Assembly: GCA_012840395.1 (NCBI GenBank)
Contig: DULL01000017.1
Span: forward strand, 18,941 to 82,940
DNA: 64,000 nucleotides
DNA from: Clostridiaceae bacterium
Lineage (GTDB): Bacteria; Bacillota; Clostridia; Acetivibrionales; DULL01
Direction of reading: 5' to 3'
The notes under the pieces were generated by a model. The model was given only the letters and a program-made list of their open reading frames with translations. It was not told the origin of the DNA and did no database searches. Below are positions 9,087 to 19,327 of this stretch, piece by piece (the stretch's first letter is position 1; every line of letters starts with the position of its first letter). A program made the translations under genes and the position numbers.

Positions 9087-9365
9087 ATGTCAATAACAGT
9101 TAATTTATGTTCAGAAAAAAAAGGTGAATTAAAAAATTTCCTTGAGAAATACTTTAATCATGAAGTTTCAATAGATGAAGATGTGAATACATGGATATAT
9201 GTGTATAAAAAACCATTGGAAGCTATTGATATTATCAGCGCAGTAATTGATAATAATCACAAATATAGTATCACTGTAGGTATTGATATGGGGAACAGTA
9301 TTTATATGGTTTCTCCGGAAAACCATGACGGAGTTATAAAGGATTTTTATAATTTATTTTATTAA
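9087..9365 (+). CDS. small hypothetical protein
   Basis: A 92-residue soluble protein with no signal peptide or membrane segment, rich in acidic and aromatic residues. An excellent SD (AGGGAGG) lies 9 nt before the ATG at 9087; the frame is open farther upstream but without a site. The sequence alternates short helices and strands (VNTWIYVYKKPLEAIDIIS, then KYSITVGIDMG), suggesting a compact alpha/beta fold. It stands alone between the divergent lipoprotein and a nitroreductase. I do not recognise the family. Confidence 0.65.
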   Translation: MSITVNLCSEKKGELKNFLEKYFNHEVSIDEDVNTWIYVYKKPLEAIDIISAVIDNNHKYSITVGIDMGNSIYMVSPENHDGVIKDFYNLFY

Positions 9366-9406
9366 TTTTTTTATACAATAAGACAAGTGGATTTAAAGGT
9401 ACCTTG

Positions 9407-9519
9407 TTAATATGACACAATAAGGAAGCATAAAGCAAAATAGACAACATTAAATTATTTTTTTATGGTAAAATATTGATATAATCAATACTATAATACA
9501 ATATTATTTGTCATATTAA
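9407..9519. promoter_or_regulatory. distant inverted repeat and small palindrome upstream of the nitroreductase gene
   Basis: TTAATATGACA (9407-9417) and its exact reverse complement TGTCATATTAA (9509-9519) lie 91 nt apart. Between them is a shorter palindrome, ATTGAT-ATA-ATCAAT (9475-9489). The block fills the leader region of the nitroreductase gene (start 9548). A paired operator for one regulator, or an RNA stem, are both possible. The regulator is unknown. Confidence 0.35.
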
Positions 9520-9547
9520 TGTAAATAATGTTATTTAGGAGGTACTT

Positions 9548-10111
9548 ATGAGCGTCTATGAAATGATACTTAAGAGAAGGTCTATAAGAAAATTTAAGCA
9601 AGATAAAATTTCCATTGAAGTATTAGAAAAACTTGTTAATGCAGCGCGTTTCGCACCATCCGGCGGAAACATGCAACCACTAAAGTACAGAATAGTAAAT
9701 AAACCTGATGAAGTGGAAGGAGTTTTTAATAACGTTAAATGGGCATTTCACATAGCGCCCAAAGGTACTCCTGGTAAAGGGGAAGAACCTGTCGCTTATA
9801 TTGTAATCTTAGTTGACAGTGAAATCAGACCACAGGGTTATGAGTTTGATGTTGGTGCTGCATCACAGAATATCTTATTAACTGCCCTTGAAGAAGGAAT
9901 AGGAACTTGTTGGATTGCCTCGGTAAATAGGGAAAAAGTAAGAGCTTTACTTGAAATACCGGATAAATACATAATTGAATCCGTTATTGCTTTAGGATAC
10001 CCGGCTGAATCCCCTATAGTCGAGGAAGAAAACGGAAGCACAAAATATTATAAAGATGAATGTGATGTCCTGCATGTTCCAAAAAGAAAGCTTAAGGATA
10101 TAATTATTTAA
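9548..10111 (+). CDS. nitroreductase-family flavoprotein
   Basis: A 187-residue member of the FMN-dependent nitroreductase superfamily. The N-terminal SIRKFKQDKI and the FMN-contact motif FAPSGGNMQPLKYRIV are clear. In the second half DVGAASQNILLTALEEGIGT and the following CWIASV form the usual dimer and flavin site. These enzymes use NAD(P)H to reduce quinones or nitro compounds, but many have unknown natural substrates. An ATTTAGGAGG SD precedes the ATG. It is a single-gene unit with a 180-nt leader carrying inverted repeats. The exact substrate cannot be assigned. Confidence 0.88.
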   Translation: MSVYEMILKRRSIRKFKQDKISIEVLEKLVNAARFAPSGGNMQPLKYRIVNKPDEVEGVFNNVKWAFHIAPKGTPGKGEEPVAYIVILVDSEIRPQGYEFDVGAASQNILLTALEEGIGTCWIASVNREKVRALLEIPDKYIIESVIALGYPAESPIVEEENGSTKYYKDECDVLHVPKRKLKDIII

Positions 10112-10261
10112 TATATTCAGGTCATATAAATATTTGCAACTATTAACCAATAACATCATTGACGTAAATTTCCTGATTTAATATAATTACTACGTCGTGG
10201 TTTTTTATGCAAAATTTTATTTTAAGAGCAATATCTCTACGCAAGACGGGGAGGGAGCAGA

Positions 10262-10549
10262 ATGAAAATCGGGCGAGAAAATATTGAGGAGTTGGCGGAT
10301 TTATCCAAATTAAATCTGACAGAAGAAGAAATAGAACTTATGGTCCATGATATGAATAATGTACTTTTATTTATAAATAAGTTAGATGAGCTTGACACTT
10401 CAAATGTTGAACCTATGGATCAGGTTGTAGTTTTAAAAAATGTTTTCAGAGAAGACGAAGTAATTTCTACTTTTGACAGGGAAAGGCTTCTCAAAGGAGC
10501 ACCCTCAATAGAAGATGGGTGTTTCAAAGTACCCAGGGTTGTGGAATAG
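10262..10549 (+). CDS. gatC: Asp/Glu-tRNA amidotransferase subunit C
   Basis: This 95-residue protein is GatC, the small belt-like subunit that holds GatA and GatB together. It has the family's opening (IEELADLSKLNLTEEEIE), the central DMNNVLLFINKLDELDTSNVEP, and the proline-containing tail ending CFKVPRVVE. GGGGAGGGAG precedes the ATG. It opens the gatCAB operon, with gatA following 11 nt later. The complex converts misacylated Glu-tRNA(Gln) or Asp-tRNA(Asn). The preceding 150-nt gap shows no T-box or other recognised leader. Confidence 0.93.
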   Translation: MKIGRENIEELADLSKLNLTEEEIELMVHDMNNVLLFINKLDELDTSNVEPMDQVVVLKNVFREDEVISTFDRERLLKGAPSIEDGCFKVPRVVE

Positions 10550-10560
10550 GAGGAATTAAT

Positions 10561-12021
10561 TTGGAAATACATGAATATACAGCACATGAATTAAGTAAGA
10601 TGTTGAAAAACAAAGAAATTAAAGTAAAAGAGCTGACTGAATCTGTATTAAATAGAATTGACAATATTGATAAGGAGTTAGGAAGTTTTATTACTATTTG
10701 CAGGGAGGAAGCCCTAAAAAAGTCAGTGGAAGTTCAGCACAAAATTGATAATAGGCAGGCTACATCACCTTTAGCAGGAATTCCTATGTTGCTGAGTGAT
10801 AATATTTGTACCAGAGAAATACTTACTACATGTTCCTCTAAAATGTTACATAACTTTGTTCCTCCATATGGCGCCACTGTTGCTAATAAATTAGATAGCC
10901 AGGGTTCTGTCTTAATCGGTAAGGGAAATATAGATGAATTTGGTATAGGTGGGACCACTGAAACCTCATATTATAAGACTACTAAAAATCCATGGAACCT
11001 GGAAAAATTGGCAGGTGGTTCTTGCGGAGGCGCAGCTTCTGCAGTTGCTTCAGGAGAAGTTGTTTTTTCTCTGGGTTCTGATACAGGAGGTTCTATCAGG
11101 CAGCCATCATCTTTTTGTGGTGTGGTTGGAATGAAACCGACCTACGGAGCCGTATCCAGATTTGGCGTAATACCATTCGCTTCATCATTTGATCAGGTAG
11201 GGCCGGTAACAAAAGATGTTGAAGATTGTGCCCTTGTATTAAATGCAATTACAGGCCATGATCCTCTTGATTCTACCTCAGTTAATAAAGATTATCCTGA
11301 CTTTACAAAGGCTTTGGAGCAGGATATTAAAGGTTTGAAAATTGGAATTCCAAAAGAGTGGGTTGAAACAAAAATAGATCCTGACGTCAAAAAATCTTTT
11401 TATGACTCCGTTAAAGTACTGGAAGAATTGGGCGCGGTATGTGAGTACTTTTCTTTTTCATTAACTGACTATATTGCACCTACATACTATATTCTTACTT
11501 CAGCAGAAGTGAGTTCTAATCTTGCAAGGTTTGATGGTATAAAATACGGATACCGGGCAGAAAAATTTTCTGATCTGCAGGAGTTATATAAGAAAACAAG
11601 AGCAGAGGGTTTTGGTGAAGAAGCAAAGAGACGAATTCTTTTAGGCACATATGTACTCAGTTCAGGTTGTTATGAGAAATATTTCAAAAAGGCCCTTAAA
11701 GTCAGAACAATGATATGTGAAGAGTTTAATAAAGCTTTCGATAAATATAATCTCATTATTTCACCAACGACACCCAGAACTGCCTATTCATTGGGAGAAA
11801 TGAATAAAGACTTCCTGTCTATGTGCCAGGATGATGTTTATACAGCTTCAGCTAATATTGCCGGACTGCCTGCAATATCAATTCCCTGCGGCTTTGGCAG
11901 CAATAATATACCTTTTGGACTGCAATTTATTGGTAAGCAATTTGATGATTTCACTTTAATCAAAGCAGCCTATAATTTTGAACAAAATACCGAATACCAT
12001 AAGAAAAGACCAAGTTTATAA
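10561..12021 (+). CDS. gatA: Asp/Glu-tRNA amidotransferase subunit A with a replaced catalytic lysine
   Basis: This 486-residue protein is GatA of the amidase-signature family, normally the glutaminase that feeds ammonia to GatB. Numbering from the TTG at 10561 (GGAGG 7 nt upstream) matches S. aureus GatA. Nucleophile Ser178 (DTGGSIRQP) and cis-Ser154 (GGSCGG) are present. Residue 79, the Lys of the IPxxxKDN motif and the third member of the Ser-cisSer-Lys triad, is Ser (GIPMLLSDN, codon AGT at 10795). Ser155 and Ser158 positions are Cys and Ala. The rest of the protein is intact. Glutaminase activity may therefore be weak or absent; a second GatCAB elsewhere in the genome is possible. Confidence 0.93.
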   Translation: MEIHEYTAHELSKMLKNKEIKVKELTESVLNRIDNIDKELGSFITICREEALKKSVEVQHKIDNRQATSPLAGIPMLLSDNICTREILTTCSSKMLHNFVPPYGATVANKLDSQGSVLIGKGNIDEFGIGGTTETSYYKTTKNPWNLEKLAGGSCGGAASAVASGEVVFSLGSDTGGSIRQPSSFCGVVGMKPTYGAVSRFGVIPFASSFDQVGPVTKDVEDCALVLNAITGHDPLDSTSVNKDYPDFTKALEQDIKGLKIGIPKEWVETKIDPDVKKSFYDSVKVLEELGAVCEYFSFSLTDYIAPTYYILTSAEVSSNLARFDGIKYGYRAEKFSDLQELYKKTRAEGFGEEAKRRILLGTYVLSSGCYEKYFKKALKVRTMICEEFNKAFDKYNLIISPTTPRTAYSLGEMNKDFLSMCQDDVYTASANIAGLPAISIPCGFGSNNIPFGLQFIGKQFDDFTLIKAAYNFEQNTEYHKKRPSL

Positions 12022-12053
12022 ACATAACCGGCTAACAGAACGAGGTGAAAATA

Positions 12054-13484
12054 ATGGAATATGAAGTAGTTATTGGACTTGAAGTTCATGCGGAGCTTTC
12101 AACAAAATCAAAATTATATTGTTCTTGTACAACCGAGTTTGGAGGAGAACCAAATACCCATTGTTGTCCTATATGTATGGGAATGCCCGGAACTCTTCCG
12201 GTGCTTAATAAAAAAGCTGTAGAATATGCTGTACGGGCAGGGCTTGCTACTAACTGCACGATATCAGAATATAGCAGAAAGGACAGAAAGAACTATTTTT
12301 ACCCTGATCTTCCAAAAGCATATCAAAATTCCCAGTACTATTACCCCATATGTAAAAATGGCTATATAGAGATAGAAACCGAAAATGGTTCAAAACGGAT
12401 TGGAATAACAAGAATACATATAGAAGAAGACGCAGGCAAACTATTGCATGATGAATGGGGAACAGGTACATTGGTTGACTGCAACAGAGGAGGAGTTCCT
12501 CTGATTGAAATTGTAAGCGAGCCTGATATGAGGTCTGCTGAAGAGGCAAGAGCTTATCTCGAAAATCTTAAAGCAATTCTTCAATATATAGGAGTATCAG
12601 ATTGCAAAATGCAGGAAGGCTCTCTCAGGGCTGATGTAAATCTTTCCGTCAGACGTAAAGGCGATACAAAATTTGGAGTCAGAACGGAAATGAAAAATCT
12701 TAATTCATTTAAGGCCATAACCAGAGCCATAGAAAGCGAAGCAAAAAGGCATATTTATGAAATCGAATCAGGTGGTACCCTGGTTCAGGAAACGAGAAGA
12801 TGGGACGATGAAAAAGGATTAAGCTTTTCAATGCGAAATAAGGAAGAAGCAAAAGATTACAGGTATTTTCCTGATCCTGATCTTCCACCGGTAGTTTTAT
12901 CAAAAGAGTGGATAGAGGAAATAATGAGGTCTCTTCCAGAATTACCTGAAGCAAGGAGAAAAAGATATATTGCAGAATATTCTCTTCCTGAATATGATGC
13001 TTCCCTGATAACTAAATCTAAAGCACTTGCAGACTTTTTTGAAGAAGCTGTCGCGTTATGCAATAACCCCAAATCAGTGAGCAATTGGATTATGGGAGAT
13101 ATTTTAAGAAAGATGAAGGATGAAGAACAAGAGACAGAAGAAATACCAATTCCGGCACAATATCTGGCTGACCTTATAATTCTGGTGGATAAAGGAGTTA
13201 TTAGTAATACCATCGCTAAGAAGGTATTTAATAAAATGTATGAAACTAAAAAGGATCCAAAGGTTATTGTAAAAGAAGAAGGACTTGAAGTTGTAAATGA
13301 TGAAAGTGCACTGATAGAAATTGTAAAAAAAGTAATAGAAAAGAATCCTCAATCTGTAGCAGATTTTAAGAGCGGGAAAGAAAAGGCATTTGGATTCCTT
13401 GTAGGCCAAGCCATGAAAGAAACTAAAGGAAAGGCAAATCCACAGCTTATTAACAAACTGCTCAGAGAAGAGCTTTCAAGGTAG
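12054..13484 (+). CDS. gatB: Asp/Glu-tRNA amidotransferase subunit B
   Basis: This 476-residue GatB carries the kinase/amidotransferase cradle domain (VIGLEVHAELSTKSKLYCSC), in which CSC and CCPIC give the usual Cys4 zinc site. YFYPDLPKAYQNSQY and IHIEEDAGKLLHD mark the active-site region. A helical domain and a YqeY-like tail (FGFLVGQAMKETKGKANPQL) complete it. The ATG at 12054 follows GAGGTG; an in-frame GTG three codons earlier overlaps that SD and was rejected. Nothing in GatB looks degenerate, in contrast to the GatA next to it. Confidence 0.95.
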   Translation: MEYEVVIGLEVHAELSTKSKLYCSCTTEFGGEPNTHCCPICMGMPGTLPVLNKKAVEYAVRAGLATNCTISEYSRKDRKNYFYPDLPKAYQNSQYYYPICKNGYIEIETENGSKRIGITRIHIEEDAGKLLHDEWGTGTLVDCNRGGVPLIEIVSEPDMRSAEEARAYLENLKAILQYIGVSDCKMQEGSLRADVNLSVRRKGDTKFGVRTEMKNLNSFKAITRAIESEAKRHIYEIESGGTLVQETRRWDDEKGLSFSMRNKEEAKDYRYFPDPDLPPVVLSKEWIEEIMRSLPELPEARRKRYIAEYSLPEYDASLITKSKALADFFEEAVALCNNPKSVSNWIMGDILRKMKDEEQETEEIPIPAQYLADLIILVDKGVISNTIAKKVFNKMYETKKDPKVIVKEEGLEVVNDESALIEIVKKVIEKNPQSVADFKSGKEKAFGFLVGQAMKETKGKANPQLINKLLREELSR

Positions 13485-13540
13485 TGATGCACTCCTGTCC
13501 CGGGCAAAAAAGGATTCCTTTGATAAATTATAGAAATAAG

Positions 13541-13568
13541 GCAACTCTAATTTTGAGTTGCTTTTATT
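13541..13568 (+). terminator. intrinsic terminator after gatB
   Basis: GCAACTC, a 7-nt loop, and GAGTTGC form a 7-bp stem (13541-13561), followed by TTTTATTAT. It lies 57 nt after the gatB stop and closes the gatCAB unit. The remaining 13569-13826 is AT-rich and holds the pta promoter. Confidence 0.8.
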
Positions 13569-13681
13569 ATGTCATGTAACAGAATGACAGTAAATTATAC
13601 AGATGATAGTTTGTTGCAAATGATAATTTATAACATATTTATGTTAGTTTTGATATTATTTAATTATTATGTAAATGATTC

Positions 13682-13710
13682 TTGTATACAATGAACATTT
13701 TGTATATAAT
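13682..13710 (+). promoter_or_regulatory. predicted sigma-A promoter of pta-ackA
   Basis: TTGTAT (13682-13687), a 17-nt spacer, and TATAAT (13705-13710) form a near-consensus housekeeping promoter. The leader to the pta ATG would be about 110 nt. A 13-bp palindrome, GTTAAATTTTAAC (13788-13800), lies inside that leader. Confidence 0.6.
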
Positions 13711-13799
13711 AGTTATTGGTTTTAAAGCCTCATTTTTATTGGCTTGTATTAATACCAGGTAATATATAAATTTATAAATTACATAAAGTTAAATTTTAA

Positions 13800-14819
<1,020 letters not shown>

Positions 14820-14875
14820 ATAACAGTTCAATTTTTGAATTGAATTGTTAACAATAAAAATTGGGGGATTGTATC

Positions 14876-16069
14876 ATGAAAATATTAATAATTAATAGCG
14901 GAAGTTCATCTTTGAAGTACCAACTTATTGATATGAAAGATGAGACAGTTTTAGCTAAGGGTTTATGTGACAGGATAGGAATAGATAATTCATTTCTCAA
15001 ACATACCAAAAATGGATCGGAAACAAAAATTCTTGAGAAAGAATTACCTAATCACAAAGTTGCTATTCAAGAGGTTATTAACGCCTTATCTGACCCGGAA
15101 ATCGGTGTAATATCAAATATGAGTGAAATTTCAGCAGTTGGGCACAGAGTGGTTCACGGAGGAGAAAAATTCCACGACTCTGTTCTCATAGACGATAGTG
15201 TAATAGATGCAATAAGGGATTGTATCGGTCTTGCTCCACTTCATAACCCGCCAAATATTACCGGTATCGAAGCATGTAAGGCATTAATGCCAAATGTTCC
15301 AATGGTTGCAGTATTTGATACTGCATTTCATCAAACAATGCCGAAACACGCATACTTATATGCATTACCCTATGAAGTATATGAAAAATATGGCGTAAGA
15401 AAATACGGTTTTCATGGAACTTCACATAAATATGTTTCTGAGAGAGCAGCAAAATTACTTAATAAACCTTTGGACCAATTGAAAATAATAGTCTGCCATC
15501 TGGGCAACGGAGCAAGCATATGTGCGGTTAAAAATGGCAAGTCTATTGATACAAGTATGGGTTTCACTCCCCTTGATGGTTTAGTTATGGGAACCAGATG
15601 CGGCACAATAGACCCTGCTGTTGTTACATTCTTAATGGAAAAGGATAACATGTCTATAAGTGAAATTAATTCCATGCTTAACAAAAAATCAGGAGTCCTG
15701 GGCATCTCAGGCGTAAGCAGCGACTTCAGGGATCTCCATGATGCTGCAGATAATGGCAATGACAGAGCTCAACTTGCAATTGATATATTCTGCTATAGAG
15801 TAAGGCAATATATAGGAGAGTATGCCGCTGTTATGGGTGGTGTTGATGCTATAGTATTTACCGCAGGAATAGGCGAAAATAATGCCATTGTCAGAAAACA
15901 GATTGTTGAAGGTCTGGAATTCTTAGGTATATCTATTGATTTGGAAAAGAATAATATAAGAGGTAAAGAAATAGATATAAGCACTCAGGATGCTAAGATA
16001 AGGACTCTGGTTATTCCAACAAATGAAGAACTGGCTATAGCCAGAGAAACATTGAAGCTGATAAAATAA
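14876..16069 (+). CDS. ackA: acetate kinase
   Basis: This 397-residue acetate kinase makes ATP and acetate from acetyl phosphate. It has the ASKHA-fold motifs: [10 protein letters not shown] at the N-terminus, [11 protein letters not shown], the catalytic-arginine region [13 protein letters not shown], the phosphate loop CHLGNGASI, and [13 protein letters not shown]. The ATG at 14876 is preceded by TTGGGGGATT; a frame extension five codons upstream has no better site. Expression is probably shared with pta. A strong terminator follows. Confidence 0.97.
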   Translation: MKILIINSGSSSLKYQLIDMKDETVLAKGLCDRIGIDNSFLKHTKNGSETKILEKELPNHKVAIQEVINALSDPEIGVISNMSEISAVGHRVVHGGEKFHDSVLIDDSVIDAIRDCIGLAPLHNPPNITGIEACKALMPNVPMVAVFDTAFHQTMPKHAYLYALPYEVYEKYGVRKYGFHGTSHKYVSERAAKLLNKPLDQLKIIVCHLGNGASICAVKNGKSIDTSMGFTPLDGLVMGTRCGTIDPAVVTFLMEKDNMSISEINSMLNKKSGVLGISGVSSDFRDLHDAADNGNDRAQLAIDIFCYRVRQYIGEYAAVMGGVDAIVFTAGIGENNAIVRKQIVEGLEFLGISIDLEKNNIRGKEIDISTQDAKIRTLVIPTNEELAIARETLKLIK

Positions 16070-16106
16070 ATTGCTTAATCAATAAATAATTTATTACGGT
16101 ATATGC

Positions 16107-16142
16107 AAGAGAAGGTTAATCTTTTTTACCTTCTCTTTTTTT
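16107..16142 (+). terminator. intrinsic terminator after ackA
   Basis: AGAGAAGGT (16108-16116) pairs with ACCTTCTCT (16128-16136), followed directly by a run of T residues to 16142. It lies about 40 nt after the ackA stop and ends the pta-ackA transcript. Confidence 0.88.
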
Positions 16143-16277
16143 GTAAATTTCAAACTAAAAACAAAGCAAGCTCAAAATCACATAAAATATTAATTTTGCA
16201 TATAATAATTTTGTTAAAAATATTGCTTGAATAAACTTGGAATGTAATAAACTTAAAATGTTCCGGAGGTATCACAC

Positions 16278-17375
16278 ATGGCTAAAGGTGGAATTAGAAG
16301 AGCTTTTTTAGGGGGGAATACCGAGAAAGGTTTTTACAGCTATTATAATTATATTTTACATAAAGAAGAGGCAATAAAAACATTTATAATAAAAGGTGGT
16401 CCCGGTACCGGTAAAAGCACCCTTATGAAAAAAATAGGAGAGGTTCTAAATGAAAAGGGGTATAATGTTGAATATATGCATTGTTCCAGTGATCCAAACA
16501 GCATTGATGGAATTGTAATTCCAGAAATAAAGGTTGCCCTATTGGACGGAACTGCTCCCCATATTGTGGAACCAACCTATCCGGGAGCAGTTGATGAAAT
16601 AATAGATTTAGGAAGATTTTGGAATACAGATAAAATTGAGACACATAAAAAAGAGATTATTAATAAATCGAAGGAAAAATCCAGGCTATTTGCAATGGCT
16701 TACAGATATTTAAAGGCTGCCGGAGCAATTCATGATAATATATGTGACTTAGTCAGTATGTCGGTTAACGTAAAAAAATTGAATGCAATAGCAAAAGAAA
16801 TGACTGATGAAATTTTTACACAACAAGAAAAGTCCTTTGAAGAGGGAAGGGAAAGAAAACTATTTGCAAGTGCAATAACTCCTGAAGGGTTGGTAAATTA
16901 TATAAATACACTACTTTCAAAAGGAAAAGTATACGGCTTATTAAGTGAAATTGGATCAGGTAGTGAATACATTTTATCTAAAATCAAACATGTAGCTATT
17001 GAAAAAGGCGTAAATATTGAATGTTTTTACTGCGGGTTAAAACCTGAGAAAATAGAGCATTTGTTAATACCTGAGAAAAAAATCTTTTTTACAACAATAA
17101 ATAAGTATCATAATTCTGATATTAAAACAGACAGGTTAATTGACCTGAATGAACTCAGAAACAGCAAAATATATGAAAAAAACAAAGAAGATATAAAATA
17201 TAATACCAGCTTATTTGAAGAACTGCTTAATAAAGCTGTAAATACAATTAAAAAAGCAAAGGCTGTACATAGTGCTCTGGAAGACTATTACAGCCCAAGT
17301 ATGGATTTTGATAAACTTAAAGCATACAGGGATGCTTTATTTTATCGGATAATAAAATATACTGAAAACAGATAA
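16278..17375 (+). CDS. PRK06851-type P-loop protein with a second, degenerate domain
   Basis: This 365-residue cytoplasmic protein has a clear Walker A near the N-terminus (GGPGTGKST, Lys46), followed by the element YMHCSSDPNSIDGIVIPE. The same layout recurs in the second half: GSGSEY in the P-loop place without the Lys, then ECFYCGLKPEKIEHLLIPE. It therefore looks like an internal duplication whose second site no longer binds nucleotide in the ordinary way. The family is widespread in spore-forming Firmicutes but of unknown role. The start has TCCGGAGG 8-9 nt upstream. It converges with the LTA-synthase-like gene, with 2 nt between the stop codons. Confidence 0.8.
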   Translation: MAKGGIRRAFLGGNTEKGFYSYYNYILHKEEAIKTFIIKGGPGTGKSTLMKKIGEVLNEKGYNVEYMHCSSDPNSIDGIVIPEIKVALLDGTAPHIVEPTYPGAVDEIIDLGRFWNTDKIETHKKEIINKSKEKSRLFAMAYRYLKAAGAIHDNICDLVSMSVNVKKLNAIAKEMTDEIFTQQEKSFEEGRERKLFASAITPEGLVNYINTLLSKGKVYGLLSEIGSGSEYILSKIKHVAIEKGVNIECFYCGLKPEKIEHLLIPEKKIFFTTINKYHNSDIKTDRLIDLNELRNSKIYEKNKEDIKYNTSLFEELLNKAVNTIKKAKAVHSALEDYYSPSMDFDKLKAYRDALFYRIIKYTENR

Positions 17376-17377
17376 TT

Positions 17378-19327
17378 TTAATTCTGTTTGTAATTTTTAT
17401 TAATATATTTTAAAGCATCCTTCTGATTTATTATATCAGATATACGGAGTTCATAGTGATATGTTTCCAATTCACTTTTGTACTCCTCCTGTGACATTTC
17501 TCTTCCGGTAGATAATTCAAAAGCTTTATCCATACTACATATATAAATAAAATTATCTGTTATAACTGTGCCGTCCCTCAAAACTGCATAGCCCTCTTCC
17601 GGGGCAGTGTTCAATAAATCTTTTCCAAGAACAAAGGGGGCCTCTAAATTCATAAGATTTGCAATTGTTGGGTAAATATCAATTTCTCCGCCAATTGTAC
17701 TTATCACTTTGTCATTTTCTATACCAGGTCCGTGAATTATTAATGGCACTTTTTGTTCTTTTATCCAATTAATTTCATTATATTCTTCTCCAATAAAATC
17801 AAATAATTCTTCAGAGTGACTCTTTATTATGGCCTGGTGATCACCATATATAACAAGAAGAGTATTGTCATATAGCCCTTGTTCTTTAAGCATTTCTATG
17901 AATCTGCCCAGAGCTGAATCCGCATAGTTTATAGCTTTTAAATAATCTCCAAGAAGGGTGCCTTCATATTTTCCTACATCAAATTCATAGGTTTGAAAAT
18001 ATTCAAAATTAAAAGGATGATGACTTGATAATGTTATTAAGAAGCTGTAAAATGGCTTTGTTTTATCAATAAAATCCAACGATTGCCTGAAAAACGAAGT
18101 GTCTCCCAGACCCCAACCTATATATTCATCAAGTACATAATCCCGGTTACTTATAAAGTAATCAAAGCCCACAGCCTGATACATTGCGGATCTGTTCCAA
18201 AAACTGGAGTTGTTGGCATGAAAAGCATAGGTATTATAACCTTTTGCTTTTAAAGCTTTTGGAAGAGAGAAGAAGGTATTACCTGGATACCTGAAATATA
18301 TACTCCCATCTCTGAGAGGATATAATGAATTATTTGAAAGAAATTCAGCATCAGAAGTATTACCGCTGCCGATCTGAAAGTATATATTATCAAAGTAAGT
18401 GCTTTCTTTAAGTAATTTATTCAGATTTGGTGTAATCTCAGCGCCAGCCTCTGTTTTTCTGTTAATAACAAAGTGCTGCAAGGCTTCTACTTGCACTATT
18501 ATCAGGTTTTTTCCTTCAGCTACACCTTTGAAGTTTTCACCAGTCTTTTTCTTATTTTCAAAAAATTGTTCCAATTCAGCCTTATCATCAGAGGTTAAAT
18601 TCCTGTCGATAAGATAATTGTCTTTTACGAACTCTCGTGCGTCATAATAATGATAGTACAGTAATCCCATTTGTTTTATAACGTGATTTGTATCATAATT
18701 GTAAATATCATTATCTGTTTTGCCATAAACAGTTTTAATGGTAAATATACTAAAGGCCGCTAATGTTACAGAAATTATTATTCTAAAAGAAAATTTTGTA
18801 ACTTTCTGAACTTTTCTTTGATATTTGCTTAAACATATAAGAATTATAAGCATAACCGGTAAATCAGCTAATAATAAAAGATCAGATTTATTAAGAAGAT
18901 CCTTTATGCTATCACCAATAGAACCTACGAGACCTACCTGATATATAAGAGATACGGTCATCGCGCTATAATAGTAGCGGAAGTAAATAGTGTCGGCCAG
19001 AACAAGTATTGTAATTAAAATATTTACAACAAATAATGCAGTTTTTCTCCCTTTAAAGAAAATTAAGGATATTATTGCTATAATGGCAAATATTACAGCA
19101 ATTGAGGAAATTATCATATTCTTGTTTATCTCTGTAAATTCAAGGTTACCATTTAATCTTGAATCATACTGAAAATAAAAACATTTAAAAGCAACTGAAA
19201 CAGTAAAAAGCAACAGGAAAAGTATTTCTCCAAAATCTATTGAATTAAAAATATTAATTTTTTTAACGCTGTGGTTAATTCTGTCACTCTTATTGTTTTT
19301 TTTGTTTAATGCAATTGTATTAAGCAA
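17378..19327 (-). CDS. lipoteichoic acid synthase-family membrane sulfatase-fold protein
   Basis: This 649-residue protein has five predicted membrane helices in its first 210 residues and then an extracellular alkaline-phosphatase/sulfatase-fold domain, the layout of LtaS. Catalytic Thr lies in GSGNTSDAEFLSN. The metal ligands are visible in VQVEALQ, the HANNSSFWNR region, and IYGDHQAI. LtaS enzymes transfer glycerol phosphate from phosphatidylglycerol to lipoteichoic acid. Members of the same family also modify other envelope glycans, so the polymer is uncertain. I chose the TTG at 19327 because AAAGGAG lies 7 nt before it; a start at 19357 has none. Confidence 0.88.
   Translation of the reverse strand: MLNTIALNKKNNKSDRINHSVKKINIFNSIDFGEILFLLLFTVSVAFKCFYFQYDSRLNGNLEFTEINKNMIISSIAVIFAIIAIISLIFFKGRKTALFVVNILITILVLADTIYFRYYYSAMTVSLIYQVGLVGSIGDSIKDLLNKSDLLLLADLPVMLIILICLSKYQRKVQKVTKFSFRIIISVTLAAFSIFTIKTVYGKTDNDIYNYDTNHVIKQMGLLYYHYYDAREFVKDNYLIDRNLTSDDKAELEQFFENKKKTGENFKGVAEGKNLIIVQVEALQHFVINRKTEAGAEITPNLNKLLKESTYFDNIYFQIGSGNTSDAEFLSNNSLYPLRDGSIYFRYPGNTFFSLPKALKAKGYNTYAFHANNSSFWNRSAMYQAVGFDYFISNRDYVLDEYIGWGLGDTSFFRQSLDFIDKTKPFYSFLITLSSHHPFNFEYFQTYEFDVGKYEGTLLGDYLKAINYADSALGRFIEMLKEQGLYDNTLLVIYGDHQAIIKSHSEELFDFIGEEYNEINWIKEQKVPLIIHGPGIENDKVISTIGGEIDIYPTIANLMNLEAPFVLGKDLLNTAPEEGYAVLRDGTVITDNFIYICSMDKAFELSTGREMSQEEYKSELETYHYELRISDIINQKDALKYINKNYKQN

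Noticed and set aside
10112..10261. T-box leader before gatCAB
   Set aside because: No TGGNACCGCG-like T-box sequence and no specifier-stem layout visible.
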